Shown: positions 54,996 to 63,110 of the stretch, one piece after another
How positions within the stretch are numbered: position 1 is the stretch's first letter
Layout of the letters: every line of letters starts with the position of its first letter
Source of the DNA: Rhodothermales bacterium
GTDB taxonomy: Bacteria; Bacteroidota; Rhodothermia; Rhodothermales; UBA10348
DNA length: 64,000 nt
Reading direction: 5' to 3'
Assembly: GCA_024711125.1 (NCBI GenBank)
Contig: JANJTM010000038.1
Coordinates: 62,001 to 126,000 of the forward strand
The notes under the pieces: generated by a model
What the model was told of the DNA's origin: nothing
The model's input: only the letters and a program-made list of their open reading frames with translations
The model's database searches: none
Program-made: the position numbers and the translations under genes

Positions 54996-55361
54996 ATGCC
55001 CACTTCCGATCTATCGCGCCGCCGGTTCCTGCAGCGTTTCGTCGCCGTAGGGGCCGTCGGACTCGGATCCGGCTCCATCCTGGCAGCCTGCGGAGGCGGA
55101 CAGCCTGCGCCCGAAGCCGCGGCTCCCGAGGCGGCGGCGTCTGCGTCCGTGTGCGACCTCACCGGCGTTCCCGAGCAGGAACTCGCGATGCGCACGCAAC
55201 TGCAGTATGTAGATGTCAGCCCCGATCCGGCCAAACACTGCAGCGGGTGCGCGTTGTACGTACCTCCCGCGGAGGGTTCGACCTGCGGTGGCTGCACGTT
55301 GAAACTGGGCCCCGTGGCTCCCGAGGGGCATTGCCTGTCCTGGGCCGCGAAGGCCACCTGA
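54996..55361 (+). CDS. High-potential iron-sulfur protein (HiPIP), Tat-exported, probable lipoprotein
   Basis: A 121-residue protein. The N terminus SRRRFLQRF is a twin-arginine signal, and the lipobox LAAC (Cys32) suggests lipid anchoring outside the cytoplasmic membrane. The mature domain contains QYVDVSPDPAKHCSGCALY, then STCGGCTLKLGPVAPEGHCLSWA. This is the classical HiPIP cysteine pattern for one [4Fe-4S] cluster, with His where many have Trp before the last Cys. HiPIPs pass electrons to terminal oxidases or reaction centres. Its place with sulfur-oxidation genes suggests it takes electrons from that pathway or from the bc1 or alternative complex (inference). Confidence 0.9.
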   Translation: MPTSDLSRRRFLQRFVAVGAVGLGSGSILAACGGGQPAPEAAAPEAAASASVCDLTGVPEQELAMRTQLQYVDVSPDPAKHCSGCALYVPPAEGSTCGGCTLKLGPVAPEGHCLSWAAKAT

Positions 55362-55424
55362 GTTCGGACCTCGTGAGCGCCGACCCCACCCGGGTCGGCG
55401 CTCGCGTTTCCGGGGTACCGCACG

Positions 55425-57110
55425 GTGAAGCGCGTCGACCTCCCGATACTCCGGTGGATCCCCGCCTATTCGTCTGACGACGCCCGGGGAGACCTGGCCG
55501 CGGGCCTCACGATCGGCGTGATGCTCGTGCCGCAGAGCATGGCCTACGCCATCCTGGCCGGAGTACCGGCCATCTACGGCCTGTACGCCTCGCTGGTGCC
55601 CCTGCTCGTGTACGTCGTGCTGGGCACGTCCCGCCACCTGGCCGTCGGCATCACGGCACTGGACAGCCTCATCGTCATCGCAGCGCTGTCTGCCATCGCC
55701 GATCCGTTTTCGGATGGCTTCGTCGGTCTCGCGCTCCTTCTTGCCGTGATGGCGGGCACGATCCAGGTCGCGATGGGCCTGGCACGCTTCGGGTTCGTCG
55801 TCGCCCTGCTGTCCCGGCCGGTAATCTCCGGTTTCACCGCGGCCGCCGCGGTCACCATCGGCATCTCCCAGATCGAAAGCCTGCTTGGGCTCTCGCTCGT
55901 GGGACCTTCGGACGTCTTCTCGACCCTCTTCGAGACCGCGACGACCCTGGGTCGCGTGGAACCCGTTTCGGCGATCATCGGAATCGCCGGCATCGTGTTG
56001 TTGCTCGTCCTGCGGCGGTTCGCCCCCCGACTCCCGGCCCCGCTGCTCGCCGTCGTCGCCGCAACGGCCGCCGTGCATCTGCTGGGCCTGACCTCGTACG
56101 GGGTGAGCGTCGTGGGCGACGTTCCGACCGGCCTTCCCGCGCCGACCCTGCCCCGAATCGACCTCGGTCACGTCCGACAGTTGCTCCCGGCGGCCATAAC
56201 CCTGTCGCTCGTGCAGTTCATGAGCGTGATTTCGCTCGGAAAGGTCTTCGCGGCGCGGCACGGCTACCGGGTGGATCCGAACCGGGAGTTGGTCGCTTTG
56301 GGGGCCTTGAACGTCCTGGGTGCCGTTTTCCGCAGTGTGCCCGTTTCGGGAAGCTTCTCCCGCAGCGCGGTCGGTGAACGGGCGGGGGGCCGCACTGCCA
56401 TGGCCAACGCGGTCGCAGCTGCCGTCGTCGCACTCACGCTCCTCTTCCTTACGCCGCTCTTTCGATCCCTACCGGTGCCGGTGCTGGCTTCCATCATCAT
56501 CGTCGCCGCCTTCGGGATGGTGGACGTGGCCGAGCTTCGAACGCTGCTCAGGGCGAAGCGAATCGACGGACTGATCGCTCTGCTGACCTTCGTGGCAACG
56601 ATCATCCTCGGAATCCAGAACGGCGTGATCGTCGGCATCTTCGCCTCGGTCGTCGCGATCCTGCTTCGCATCAGCCGCCCGCACGTTGCGGAACTGGGGC
56701 GCCTCCCCGGTACCTCCGCCTTCCGCAATCTCGCCCGCAACCCCTCGGCCGAACGGGTTCCGGGACTTCACATCGTGCGTTTCGATGCGTCGCTCGGCTT
56801 TGCCAATGCCGATTTCCTCGATGAGTACCTGACCGGCACGGCCGTCGCGGATCCGACGGTACACACCGTGCTCGTGGATGCCTCGAGCGTAAACGACCTC
56901 GACATGACGGCGGCGGGCGTACTGCTCGAAACGAGTCGACGGCTGTCGGCCGCCGGACGCCGCCTGGCGTTCTTCGGCGTGAAGGGTCCCGTTCGCGACG
57001 TGATGCAGGCGGCAGGTCTCACCGAGGCCCTGGGCGCAGACGCCCTGTTTCTCGACGGGGAGGCGGCCGCGGCGTGCCTGTCGCGATCCACGGGTGACCG
57101 ATCAGCCTGA
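55425..57110 (+). CDS. SulP-family anion permease with STAS domain
   Basis: A 561-residue SLC26/SulP transporter. The signature region LAAGLTIGVMLVPQSMAYAILAGVPAIYGLYASLVPLLVY is near the N terminus. About ten further membrane segments follow, and then a C-terminal STAS domain (~440-555) with VDASSVNDLDMTAAGVLLE. The start is GTG 55425. Substrates in this family are sulfate, bicarbonate and related anions. In an operon ending persulfide oxidation, sulfate or sulfite movement is the natural guess, and SulP genes also occur in BigR-type operons. Its last 9 bases overlap the converging TorD-like gene. Confidence 0.9.
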   Translation: MKRVDLPILRWIPAYSSDDARGDLAAGLTIGVMLVPQSMAYAILAGVPAIYGLYASLVPLLVYVVLGTSRHLAVGITALDSLIVIAALSAIADPFSDGFVGLALLLAVMAGTIQVAMGLARFGFVVALLSRPVISGFTAAAAVTIGISQIESLLGLSLVGPSDVFSTLFETATTLGRVEPVSAIIGIAGIVLLLVLRRFAPRLPAPLLAVVAATAAVHLLGLTSYGVSVVGDVPTGLPAPTLPRIDLGHVRQLLPAAITLSLVQFMSVISLGKVFAARHGYRVDPNRELVALGALNVLGAVFRSVPVSGSFSRSAVGERAGGRTAMANAVAAAVVALTLLFLTPLFRSLPVPVLASIIIVAAFGMVDVAELRTLLRAKRIDGLIALLTFVATIILGIQNGVIVGIFASVVAILLRISRPHVAELGRLPGTSAFRNLARNPSAERVPGLHIVRFDASLGFANADFLDEYLTGTAVADPTVHTVLVDASSVNDLDMTAAGVLLETSRRLSAAGRRLAFFGVKGPVRDVMQAAGLTEALGADALFLDGEAAAACLSRSTGDRSA

Positions 57111-58061
57111 TTCCCGGAGCCGTTCGCGCATTTCGGCCAATACGGCACGGGTGCCGACGAGGCGCTCCGTCCAGGCCGCAGCCCAGGCTTCGACCCCCGG
57201 CGCGCGGTCCAGGTCGGCCCACCCCTGCGCATTGCGGGCGGCCAGTGCGTCGAGGCGATCGAAGACGGGACCGAGACCGTCGTAAAGCGCCGCGCTTCGC
57301 AGCACGTTTTCCATCATGAGGCGTCTGCCCCCGAAACCTCCCGGCATCCCGGCGTCGTGCGCGAGAAACGCGAGGTCGCCCCTTCCGATGTAGAATCCGC
57401 AGCGCACCGGGGTCGTCAGGAACGATGCGATCTCCCGGACTCCCGTGCGATCGTCGTCCATGATGGAATGCACGGCTCCGAGGTCGGCCCGACCCGCTCC
57501 ACCGGCCGATCCGAGACGGATCGCGATGCGGCGCCGCTGCTCCAGCAACCAGTCCAGGAGAAACCGGACGGCGGGGCCATAGGCCGTGCTCCGTTCCGCG
57601 GCAAACACGAACGGGGGGAGCCATGCCAGCAGGTGGCCATCGAGAAATCCTGCCGCGTCGATCGCACCCCGGGGACCGCCTTCGAGCAGGAAGGCCAGGA
57701 AACGAAGCTCCGACGCGAGGTGGTCGGGACGCAGATCGTTCGATGCCGGCTCGAAACCCGCCTCCAGGAAACGCTGGGCGATGGTGTCCGGGGACCGACC
57801 CCCGTCTTCCGAATCGTCCAGGAAGACCCCTGCATACGGCAGGAGGTTGAACCCGAAGACCTCCTGGTGCGCTGCGGCGTCGCCGTCCGGGTCCCCGGTT
57901 CCCGGCCACAATTCCGCGAGTTCGGGGAACGCATGCCACGCGTCCCCTACCGATGCGGTCGGACCGGCATCCAGGAGATCGGCCAGGAGACGGATCACCC
58001 GGGCGCCGGCAACGAACTCGGCTCCCGCCGGAACCTCGGAATCCGGGCCCCGAGGGCTCAT
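57102..58061 (-). CDS. TorD/DmsD-like molybdoenzyme chaperone
   Basis: A 319-residue all-helical protein. The N-terminal ~190 residues fit the TorD-like pattern (RVIRLLADLLDAG..., EVFGFNLLPYAGVFLD, LRPDHLASELRFLAFLL). The PYAGVFLD and LRPDHLASEL blocks correspond to the Y/F-x-x-L/V-F and P-D-H-x-x-x-E/L chaperone motifs. The C-terminal ~120 residues (RTGVREIASFLTTPVRCGFYIGRGDLAFLA...) form an extension often found in chaperones for complex-iron-sulfur molybdoenzymes. It is the last gene of the molybdoenzyme operon, overlapping the SQR stop by four bases, and probably assists cofactor loading of the large subunit. Confidence 0.8.
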   Translation of the reverse strand: MSPRGPDSEVPAGAEFVAGARVIRLLADLLDAGPTASVGDAWHAFPELAELWPGTGDPDGDAAAHQEVFGFNLLPYAGVFLDDSEDGGRSPDTIAQRFLEAGFEPASNDLRPDHLASELRFLAFLLEGGPRGAIDAAGFLDGHLLAWLPPFVFAAERSTAYGPAVRFLLDWLLEQRRRIAIRLGSAGGAGRADLGAVHSIMDDDRTGVREIASFLTTPVRCGFYIGRGDLAFLAHDAGMPGGFGGRRLMMENVLRSAALYDGLGPVFDRLDALAARNAQGWADLDRAPGVEAWAAAWTERLVGTRAVLAEMRERLRESG

Positions 58062-59263
58062 ACGCGGCCCCGCAGCATGCCGTGCCAGTAGAGATCAGGA
58101 AGCACGTAGCACTTCAGGGCATACATGCTGTACCGCTCCTGCGACGTATCGAACGGGAAGGACGGCATCGGGCGATTGTCCCAGTCGAACTCGGCCAGGA
58201 CCAGCTTGCCGTACCCCGTGACCAGCGGGCAGGACGTGTAGCCGTCGTAGAGTTCCGGGTGCCTGAGGGAGCCCTCCCGCATGACCTGCAGGAGGTTCGC
58301 CGCAACGACCGGCGCCTGCTTGCGCACGGCCGCGCCCGTCTTGGCGACGGGCACCGACGAGGCGTCCCCTAGGCCGAAGATCTCGGGATAACGAACGTGC
58401 TGCAGGGTTTCCCGCTTCACGTCGATCCATCCGTCGGCGTTCGCGACCGCACTGCGCTTGATGAAGTCGGGGGCGCTCTGGTGCGGCACCACGTGCAGCA
58501 TGTCGAAATCGACCGTCTGCTCGGTCCTGGCCCCGGTTGCGGGATCGGTCACGCGGAACGTCGCCTTCTGCTCGGGCCCGCGCACCGCCACGAGTTCCGT
58601 GTGCAGGCGGAAGTCGATACCGTACCGGGCGATGACCTTGCGCAGGGTTTTCGCGAAGTACTCGACGCCGAATACCATCGTACCGGGATTGGCGAACATG
58701 ACCTCGGTGCGGCCGAGCGCGCCCGTCCGGCGCAGGTGGTCGGCCGCCAGGTACATGATCTTCTGGGGCGCTCCACCGCACTTCAGCGGCGTGGGCGTCG
58801 AGGTGAAGATGGCGCGCCCGGATCGCACGGACTGCAGCACCTCCCACGTGTAGGGTACGATGTCGTAGGAGTAGTTCGACGTGACTCCGTTCTTTCCCAG
58901 GGTATCCGTAAGCCCGTCGATCTTGTGCCAGTCGATCTGGATGCCGGGGCAAAGGACCAGGTACTCGTACGATACCGTCGCTCCGGACGACAGGGTTACC
59001 CGGCGGGCGTCGGCGTCCAGCGCATCCACCCGGTCCCGGATCCAGTCGGCGCCGTCCGGGATGAAATCCGCTTCGTCGCGTTCCGAGATCTCCCGGTCGA
59101 ATACGCCGGCGCCGACGAGTGTCCAGATGGGCTGGTAGTAATGCTTGTCCGAAGGCTCGACGATGCCGACGTCCAGCGAAGGATCCTCCGCGAGCAGCCG
59201 CGCCGCCACGGTGAGCCCGGCAGCTCCTCCGCCGACGATCAGGATTCGATATGCGTCTTTCAT
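58058..59263 (-). CDS. sqr: Sulfide:quinone oxidoreductase, type II-like
   Basis: A 401-residue FAD-dependent enzyme of the DSR superfamily, oxidising sulfide and reducing membrane quinone. The FAD loop is ILIVGGGAAGLTVAARL. Candidate active-site cysteines are Cys162 (TPLKCGGAPQK) and Cys345 (GYTSCPLVTGYGK). Their sequence context and spacing resemble human SQOR (type II) rather than bacterial type I. The second FAD contact EIFGLGDASSVPVAKTGAAVRKQAP is present. A C-terminal hydrophobic/aromatic stretch (ALKCYVLPDLYWHGMLRG) could attach it to the membrane. The gene lies 19 bases after the DUF1641 gene and overlaps the TorD-like gene. Confidence 0.9.
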   Translation of the reverse strand: MKDAYRILIVGGGAAGLTVAARLLAEDPSLDVGIVEPSDKHYYQPIWTLVGAGVFDREISERDEADFIPDGADWIRDRVDALDADARRVTLSSGATVSYEYLVLCPGIQIDWHKIDGLTDTLGKNGVTSNYSYDIVPYTWEVLQSVRSGRAIFTSTPTPLKCGGAPQKIMYLAADHLRRTGALGRTEVMFANPGTMVFGVEYFAKTLRKVIARYGIDFRLHTELVAVRGPEQKATFRVTDPATGARTEQTVDFDMLHVVPHQSAPDFIKRSAVANADGWIDVKRETLQHVRYPEIFGLGDASSVPVAKTGAAVRKQAPVVAANLLQVMREGSLRHPELYDGYTSCPLVTGYGKLVLAEFDWDNRPMPSFPFDTSQERYSMYALKCYVLPDLYWHGMLRGRV

Positions 59264-59282
59264 GGTCTGGACAGGAACGGGG

Positions 59283-59987
59283 TCAACGGGAAAGTGCCGG
59301 CTCGGTGCGGCGACGCGCGACTTCGGCGGCGTGCCGGGTCTTCATCTCCTGCCCGAAGAAACGGGCTACGTTGATGAGGAATGCGAGCCCGGTCTGTACG
59401 TCGTGATCGCCGAGCATTCGCAGGGCCTTGAGCGGCGTGTACCGGCGTGGTGCGGGCAAGGTCATGCACTCCTCGAAGCAGGAAACGAGCGCTCCGCCGA
59501 GCATTCCGACGATGGACACCGCGCCGGGCTGCAGCACGCGTGTGAGCCCGTCCACGGTCGCCTCGGCGGTCATGATCTCGCCCAGTTCAAGCGTCGAGCG
59601 CAGCCGGGAATCGATGTCGATGCCGGACTCCTGGATGCGCGCGGCGATTCCGTCCACGGTATCGGCCACCATCGACACGAAGCCGGGTGCCTGGCCGGCC
59701 ATGGACATCGCGTTCTCCAGGCCCGCGAGCGTCGACGGTTCGGTCAGCTGCTCCAGGAGCCGGAGTCCGGCCGCGAGCCGCTCGTCGACGTCGATGCCGC
59801 GGGCCTGCAGAGCGGCCACGTGCCCGTCGATCGCGTCGACCACCGTGGACGCGACCGCAGGCGCCTGGGCCGACATCTCGCGCAGGATCGACACCTGGTC
59901 TTCCAGGCGTCCCATTCGCTCGTTCAGCCGATCGAGGGCCGCAGCTATGCCCTGGAGATCGGCCGGTGTTGGCGTTTCACCGGTCAT
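59283..59987 (-). CDS. DUF1641 protein
   Basis: A 234-residue, mostly helical soluble protein. It shows an internal repeated pattern: PAVASTVVDAIDGHVAALQARGIDVDERLAAGLRLLEQL is echoed by PGFVSMVADTVDGIAARIQESGIDIDSRLRSTLELGEIM. The conserved DUF1641 end is PLKALRMLGDHDVQTGLAFLINVARFFGQEM. DUF1641 proteins are regularly encoded beside sulfide:quinone oxidoreductases and some formate dehydrogenases, but no biochemical role is established. The ATG at 59987 is used (a GTG immediately precedes it). It lies between the molybdoenzyme and SQR genes. Confidence 0.85.
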   Translation of the reverse strand: MTGETPTPADLQGIAAALDRLNERMGRLEDQVSILREMSAQAPAVASTVVDAIDGHVAALQARGIDVDERLAAGLRLLEQLTEPSTLAGLENAMSMAGQAPGFVSMVADTVDGIAARIQESGIDIDSRLRSTLELGEIMTAEATVDGLTRVLQPGAVSIVGMLGGALVSCFEECMTLPAPRRYTPLKALRMLGDHDVQTGLAFLINVARFFGQEMKTRHAAEVARRRTEPALSR

Positions 59988-60023
59988 CACATCCCTTGGA
60001 TTCTTGCGTTGGAGCGAAGATCG

Positions 60024-60050
60024 CCCTTCGGCGCACTACCTGCCGAAGGG
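60024..60050 (-). other. Strong hairpin at the molybdoenzyme stop codon
   Basis: Perfect 9-bp inverted repeat CCCTTCGGC/GCCGAAGGG (60024-60032 and 60042-60050) with a 9-base loop. It covers the stop codon of the molybdoenzyme gene and precedes the DUF1641 gene. On the minus-strand transcript no U-tract follows. It may therefore stabilise the upstream message or attenuate the downstream genes, rather than terminate. Confidence 0.5.
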
Positions 60051-63000
60051 TTTTTCGGGAAGTCGGTAGGCCTCCTTGACCGGCTTCAGCGGTCGCTTGA
60101 GCCAGAGCGGACGCCGGGTCCCGTCCGGGGAGTGGTCCACGGCCGACCGCGTCATGGCCACCCATTCGCGGTACGCTTCCATCGACTTGTTCGTGTCGAC
60201 CCAGACGTCGCCATGGCGGTCTCCGGAGTCGGCCTTCCGCACGTTCCAGGCCTTCTGCAGCCAGCAGTGGGCGCCCGAGACCGGGTCGGGGTGCACGGCG
60301 TGCGTCAGGTTCTGGTGCACACCCACGTCTTCCCACCAGATGCGGCTGGTATCCGGATCGAAGGATTTCCACGCCGTGGCGCCGTGCAGGATGTTCAGCG
60401 TATGCGTTCCGTCCTCCTTCTCACCCAGCTTGACGAGGCTCGACATGCCCGGGTTGACGCCCGAATGCTCCTCGAGACGCCAGCGTCCCAGGTGATGGCT
60501 CATCGCGATCACGCCCGGCTTGATGCCCTCCGTGATCCACACCTTGTCCACGAAATACCCGATCTGGGTCGTGACACGCACGAGGTCGCCTGTCGAAACG
60601 CCCATCCGCGCCGCATCCCGGGGATGCATCCAGATGGGGTTCTTGTGGCTCAACTCGTAGAGCCACTTGGCGTTGGCGCTGCGCGTGTGGATGAGCGTCG
60701 GAAGCCGCCAGTTCGGCAACAGCAGCATCTCGCCCTTCGACACGTCGATGTGGTCCGGGTGCACGTGGGACTTGACGGGCCACGGGATCGTGTACTGCTT
60801 CTCTGACCAGCCCCAGTCCCGCATTGTCGGCGAGAAGAACTCGAGCCGGCCGCTCGGCGTCTCGAAACCCGCCTTCGCGACCCCGTCGACCATGACGCCG
60901 ATCACCTTGCCGTCCCGCACGACCCGCCCCGCGTCGTCCACTTCGGCGCCCTTGGCGTCGACCCCCTTCTCGAACGGCACGTAGTTCTCCCGCTTCACCT
61001 CGAACGAGCCGTACTTGCGCATGTACTCGAGCGGGCTCAGGCCCTCCTTCGCGGCCGTTTCCGGCAGCCCGGGCACCGAGTGGTCGAACATCCAGCGCCA
61101 GTACTCCTCCTGGGTGATGATCTCTCCCGGGCGGTACGGGCTCTCGAAGTGCTTCCGCACCCCGAGCGACCCGTCCGGATCCATGGCCGCCGACAACTCG
61201 ACCCAGAACTCGGCTTCGTCCCAGACCTCGCCCGGGTTCGCCTCGTACGTGAAGCGGACCTTCTTTCCGAGCTTCTCCATCGCGGTCCGCCGCACCGGCT
61301 GGCGGAACGCGATCCACTGGCCCGCGTGGGTTTCCTGGCTCATCAGGTCATGCCGCTCGCCCGCGTGCCCCATCGGCAGCACGTAGTCCGCGAACCACGC
61401 CGACTCGTTCCACGTCGGGGTCAGCGCGACGTGGCACCGGATCTTCTCCTCGTCCCGGAGCGCCTTCAGCCACATGAAGCCGTCCGGGTTGATCCACATC
61501 GGGTTGTAGACCCGCGTGAAATAGACGTCGATGTCGCCGCGGCCCTCCTCGAGGAAGTGCGGCAGGAGGAAGCTCATCTCGAAGTGCGCCAGCGGCCACT
61601 CGTGCGGAAGATGCAGCTCCTGCCACGCGTTGAACGGCGGCGGCGAGTCGAAGGGCTTGGGTACGAACTTGTTCCAGCTGTTGCCGGACGTCCCCCCCTT
61701 GTTGCCGACGGATCCGGTCAGCACGTTCAGGAAGAACAGGCAGCGGGCGACCTGCCAGCCGCCGAGGTTTCCGATCGACGCGCTGCGCCATACGTGGGCG
61801 GCCAGGCGACCCTGGCAATCGGCGACGGCCTCGGCGGTCTTGACGATGCGGTCCACGGGGACCTGCGACTCCTCGGCGGCGCGCTCGAAGGTGAATTCGG
61901 CGTAGAGCGTCTTGAGCAGACGGTCGAAGAGCGCGAATTCCTTCTCATCCTCGGCCTTGTCGAAGCGATCCCCCTTGAAGAGGTCGCGGATGCGCTCGGC
62001 GAGCTTCTTCGACCCGGGGTCCGGCAAGTCGAACGGGACGTCGCCGTAGGGCTTCGTGCGGAAGAAATCGAGCGTTTCCCGCCAGTTCGTCCAGCGCCGG
62101 ACGAATTCGCGGTCGTACAGGTCGTTCTGGATGAGGTGGTTCGCCACCGCGAGCAACACCGTCGATTCCGACCCGGGCCACGTCGGAAGCCAGACGTCAG
62201 ACTTCGAGGCGGTGTTGGACAGGCGGGGGTCGAAGGTGATCAGCTTCGCACCCTTCTGCTTGCCCTCCATGATGCGCTGGGCATGCGGGTTGAAGTAGTG
62301 CCCGGTCTCGAGATGGCTCGAGATGAGCAGGATCACCTTCGCGTTGGCGTGGTCCGGGCTCGGGCGGTCGAATCCCGACCACAGGGCATAGCCGATTCGC
62401 GCGCTGGACGAGCAGATGTTCGTGTGCGAATTGTGCCCGTCCACACCCCACGCCGTGATGCAGCGGTTGACGTAGTGGTCCTCGCCCGGCCGCCCGACGT
62501 GGTACATGATGCCGTCCCGCCGCTTCATGCGGCTCTCGCGCATCTTCCCGCCGATCTCGCTCAGCGCATCCTCCCACGAAATGCGCTTCCATTTGCCCTC
62601 GCCGCGCTTTCCGACCCGCTTGAGCGGATACAGGATGCGTTCGGGGTCGTAGACCTGGTTGATGGTGGCCGGTCCCTTGGCGCAGTTGCGCCCCCGGCTT
62701 CCCGGATGCACCGGGTTGCCTTCGAACTTGCGGATTTCGAGGGTTTCCTTGTCGATGTAGGCCAGCAGGCCGCACGCCGACTCGCAGTTGAAGCAGACCG
62801 TCGGCACCAGCATGTAGTGCCGTGCGATGCGCTTCGGCCATTCCTTCCCGTCCCACTCGACCCAGTCGTCCCAGGTCTCCGGGGGCGGATACTGGCTCAT
62901 GCGACCGTCCGGGTGGGTGACCGTGGTCATTTCGACCGGCTTGGGTTGCCTTGCCGTCTCCGAGTAGGTCGGAAGGCCGAAGGCGGCCCCGTCGCCGCGC

Positions 63001-63089
63001 GGCTGCGTCACCGAGACCCGTGCTGGGGGTGCCGAGCTCGCGAGCAGGCGGAACAGGAGCGATTGAACCCGATCGGTTGTCGTTGCCAT
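60036..63089 (-). CDS. Molybdopterin oxidoreductase large subunit, candidate SoeA-like sulfite dehydrogenase
   Basis: A 1017-residue member of the complex iron-sulfur molybdoenzyme (DMSO reductase) family. The N-terminal [4Fe-4S] motif is Cys99-x2-Cys102-x3-Cys106 ... Cys136 (CFNCESACG, NCAKG). The bis-PGD domains follow, with a probable Mo-ligand cysteine at 226 (NICSSSAR). The C-terminal domain MHPRDAARMGVSTGDLVRV binds the dinucleotide. No twin-arginine signal is seen, as expected for a cytoplasm-facing enzyme such as SoeA and unlike PsrA/PhsA. Together with NrfD, SQR and persulfide dioxygenase this favours sulfite oxidation, but polysulfide, tetrathionate or other substrates remain possible. 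No iron-sulfur small subunit is visible in the window. Confidence 0.85.
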   Translation of the reverse strand: MATTTDRVQSLLFRLLASSAPPARVSVTQPRGDGAAFGLPTYSETARQPKPVEMTTVTHPDGRMSQYPPPETWDDWVEWDGKEWPKRIARHYMLVPTVCFNCESACGLLAYIDKETLEIRKFEGNPVHPGSRGRNCAKGPATINQVYDPERILYPLKRVGKRGEGKWKRISWEDALSEIGGKMRESRMKRRDGIMYHVGRPGEDHYVNRCITAWGVDGHNSHTNICSSSARIGYALWSGFDRPSPDHANAKVILLISSHLETGHYFNPHAQRIMEGKQKGAKLITFDPRLSNTASKSDVWLPTWPGSESTVLLAVANHLIQNDLYDREFVRRWTNWRETLDFFRTKPYGDVPFDLPDPGSKKLAERIRDLFKGDRFDKAEDEKEFALFDRLLKTLYAEFTFERAAEESQVPVDRIVKTAEAVADCQGRLAAHVWRSASIGNLGGWQVARCLFFLNVLTGSVGNKGGTSGNSWNKFVPKPFDSPPPFNAWQELHLPHEWPLAHFEMSFLLPHFLEEGRGDIDVYFTRVYNPMWINPDGFMWLKALRDEEKIRCHVALTPTWNESAWFADYVLPMGHAGERHDLMSQETHAGQWIAFRQPVRRTAMEKLGKKVRFTYEANPGEVWDEAEFWVELSAAMDPDGSLGVRKHFESPYRPGEIITQEEYWRWMFDHSVPGLPETAAKEGLSPLEYMRKYGSFEVKRENYVPFEKGVDAKGAEVDDAGRVVRDGKVIGVMVDGVAKAGFETPSGRLEFFSPTMRDWGWSEKQYTIPWPVKSHVHPDHIDVSKGEMLLLPNWRLPTLIHTRSANAKWLYELSHKNPIWMHPRDAARMGVSTGDLVRVTTQIGYFVDKVWITEGIKPGVIAMSHHLGRWRLEEHSGVNPGMSSLVKLGEKEDGTHTLNILHGATAWKSFDPDTSRIWWEDVGVHQNLTHAVHPDPVSGAHCWLQKAWNVRKADSGDRHGDVWVDTNKSMEAYREWVAMTRSAVDHSPDGTRRPLWLKRPLKPVKEAYRLPEKPFGR

Positions 63090-63110
63090 CTTGGTTCTCG
63101 AAAACGGGGA

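Noticed and set aside
60024-60055. Plus-strand rho-independent terminator (stem followed by TTTTT)
   Set aside because: There is no plus-strand gene upstream to terminate; the T-run encodes part of the molybdoenzyme C terminus on the other strand.
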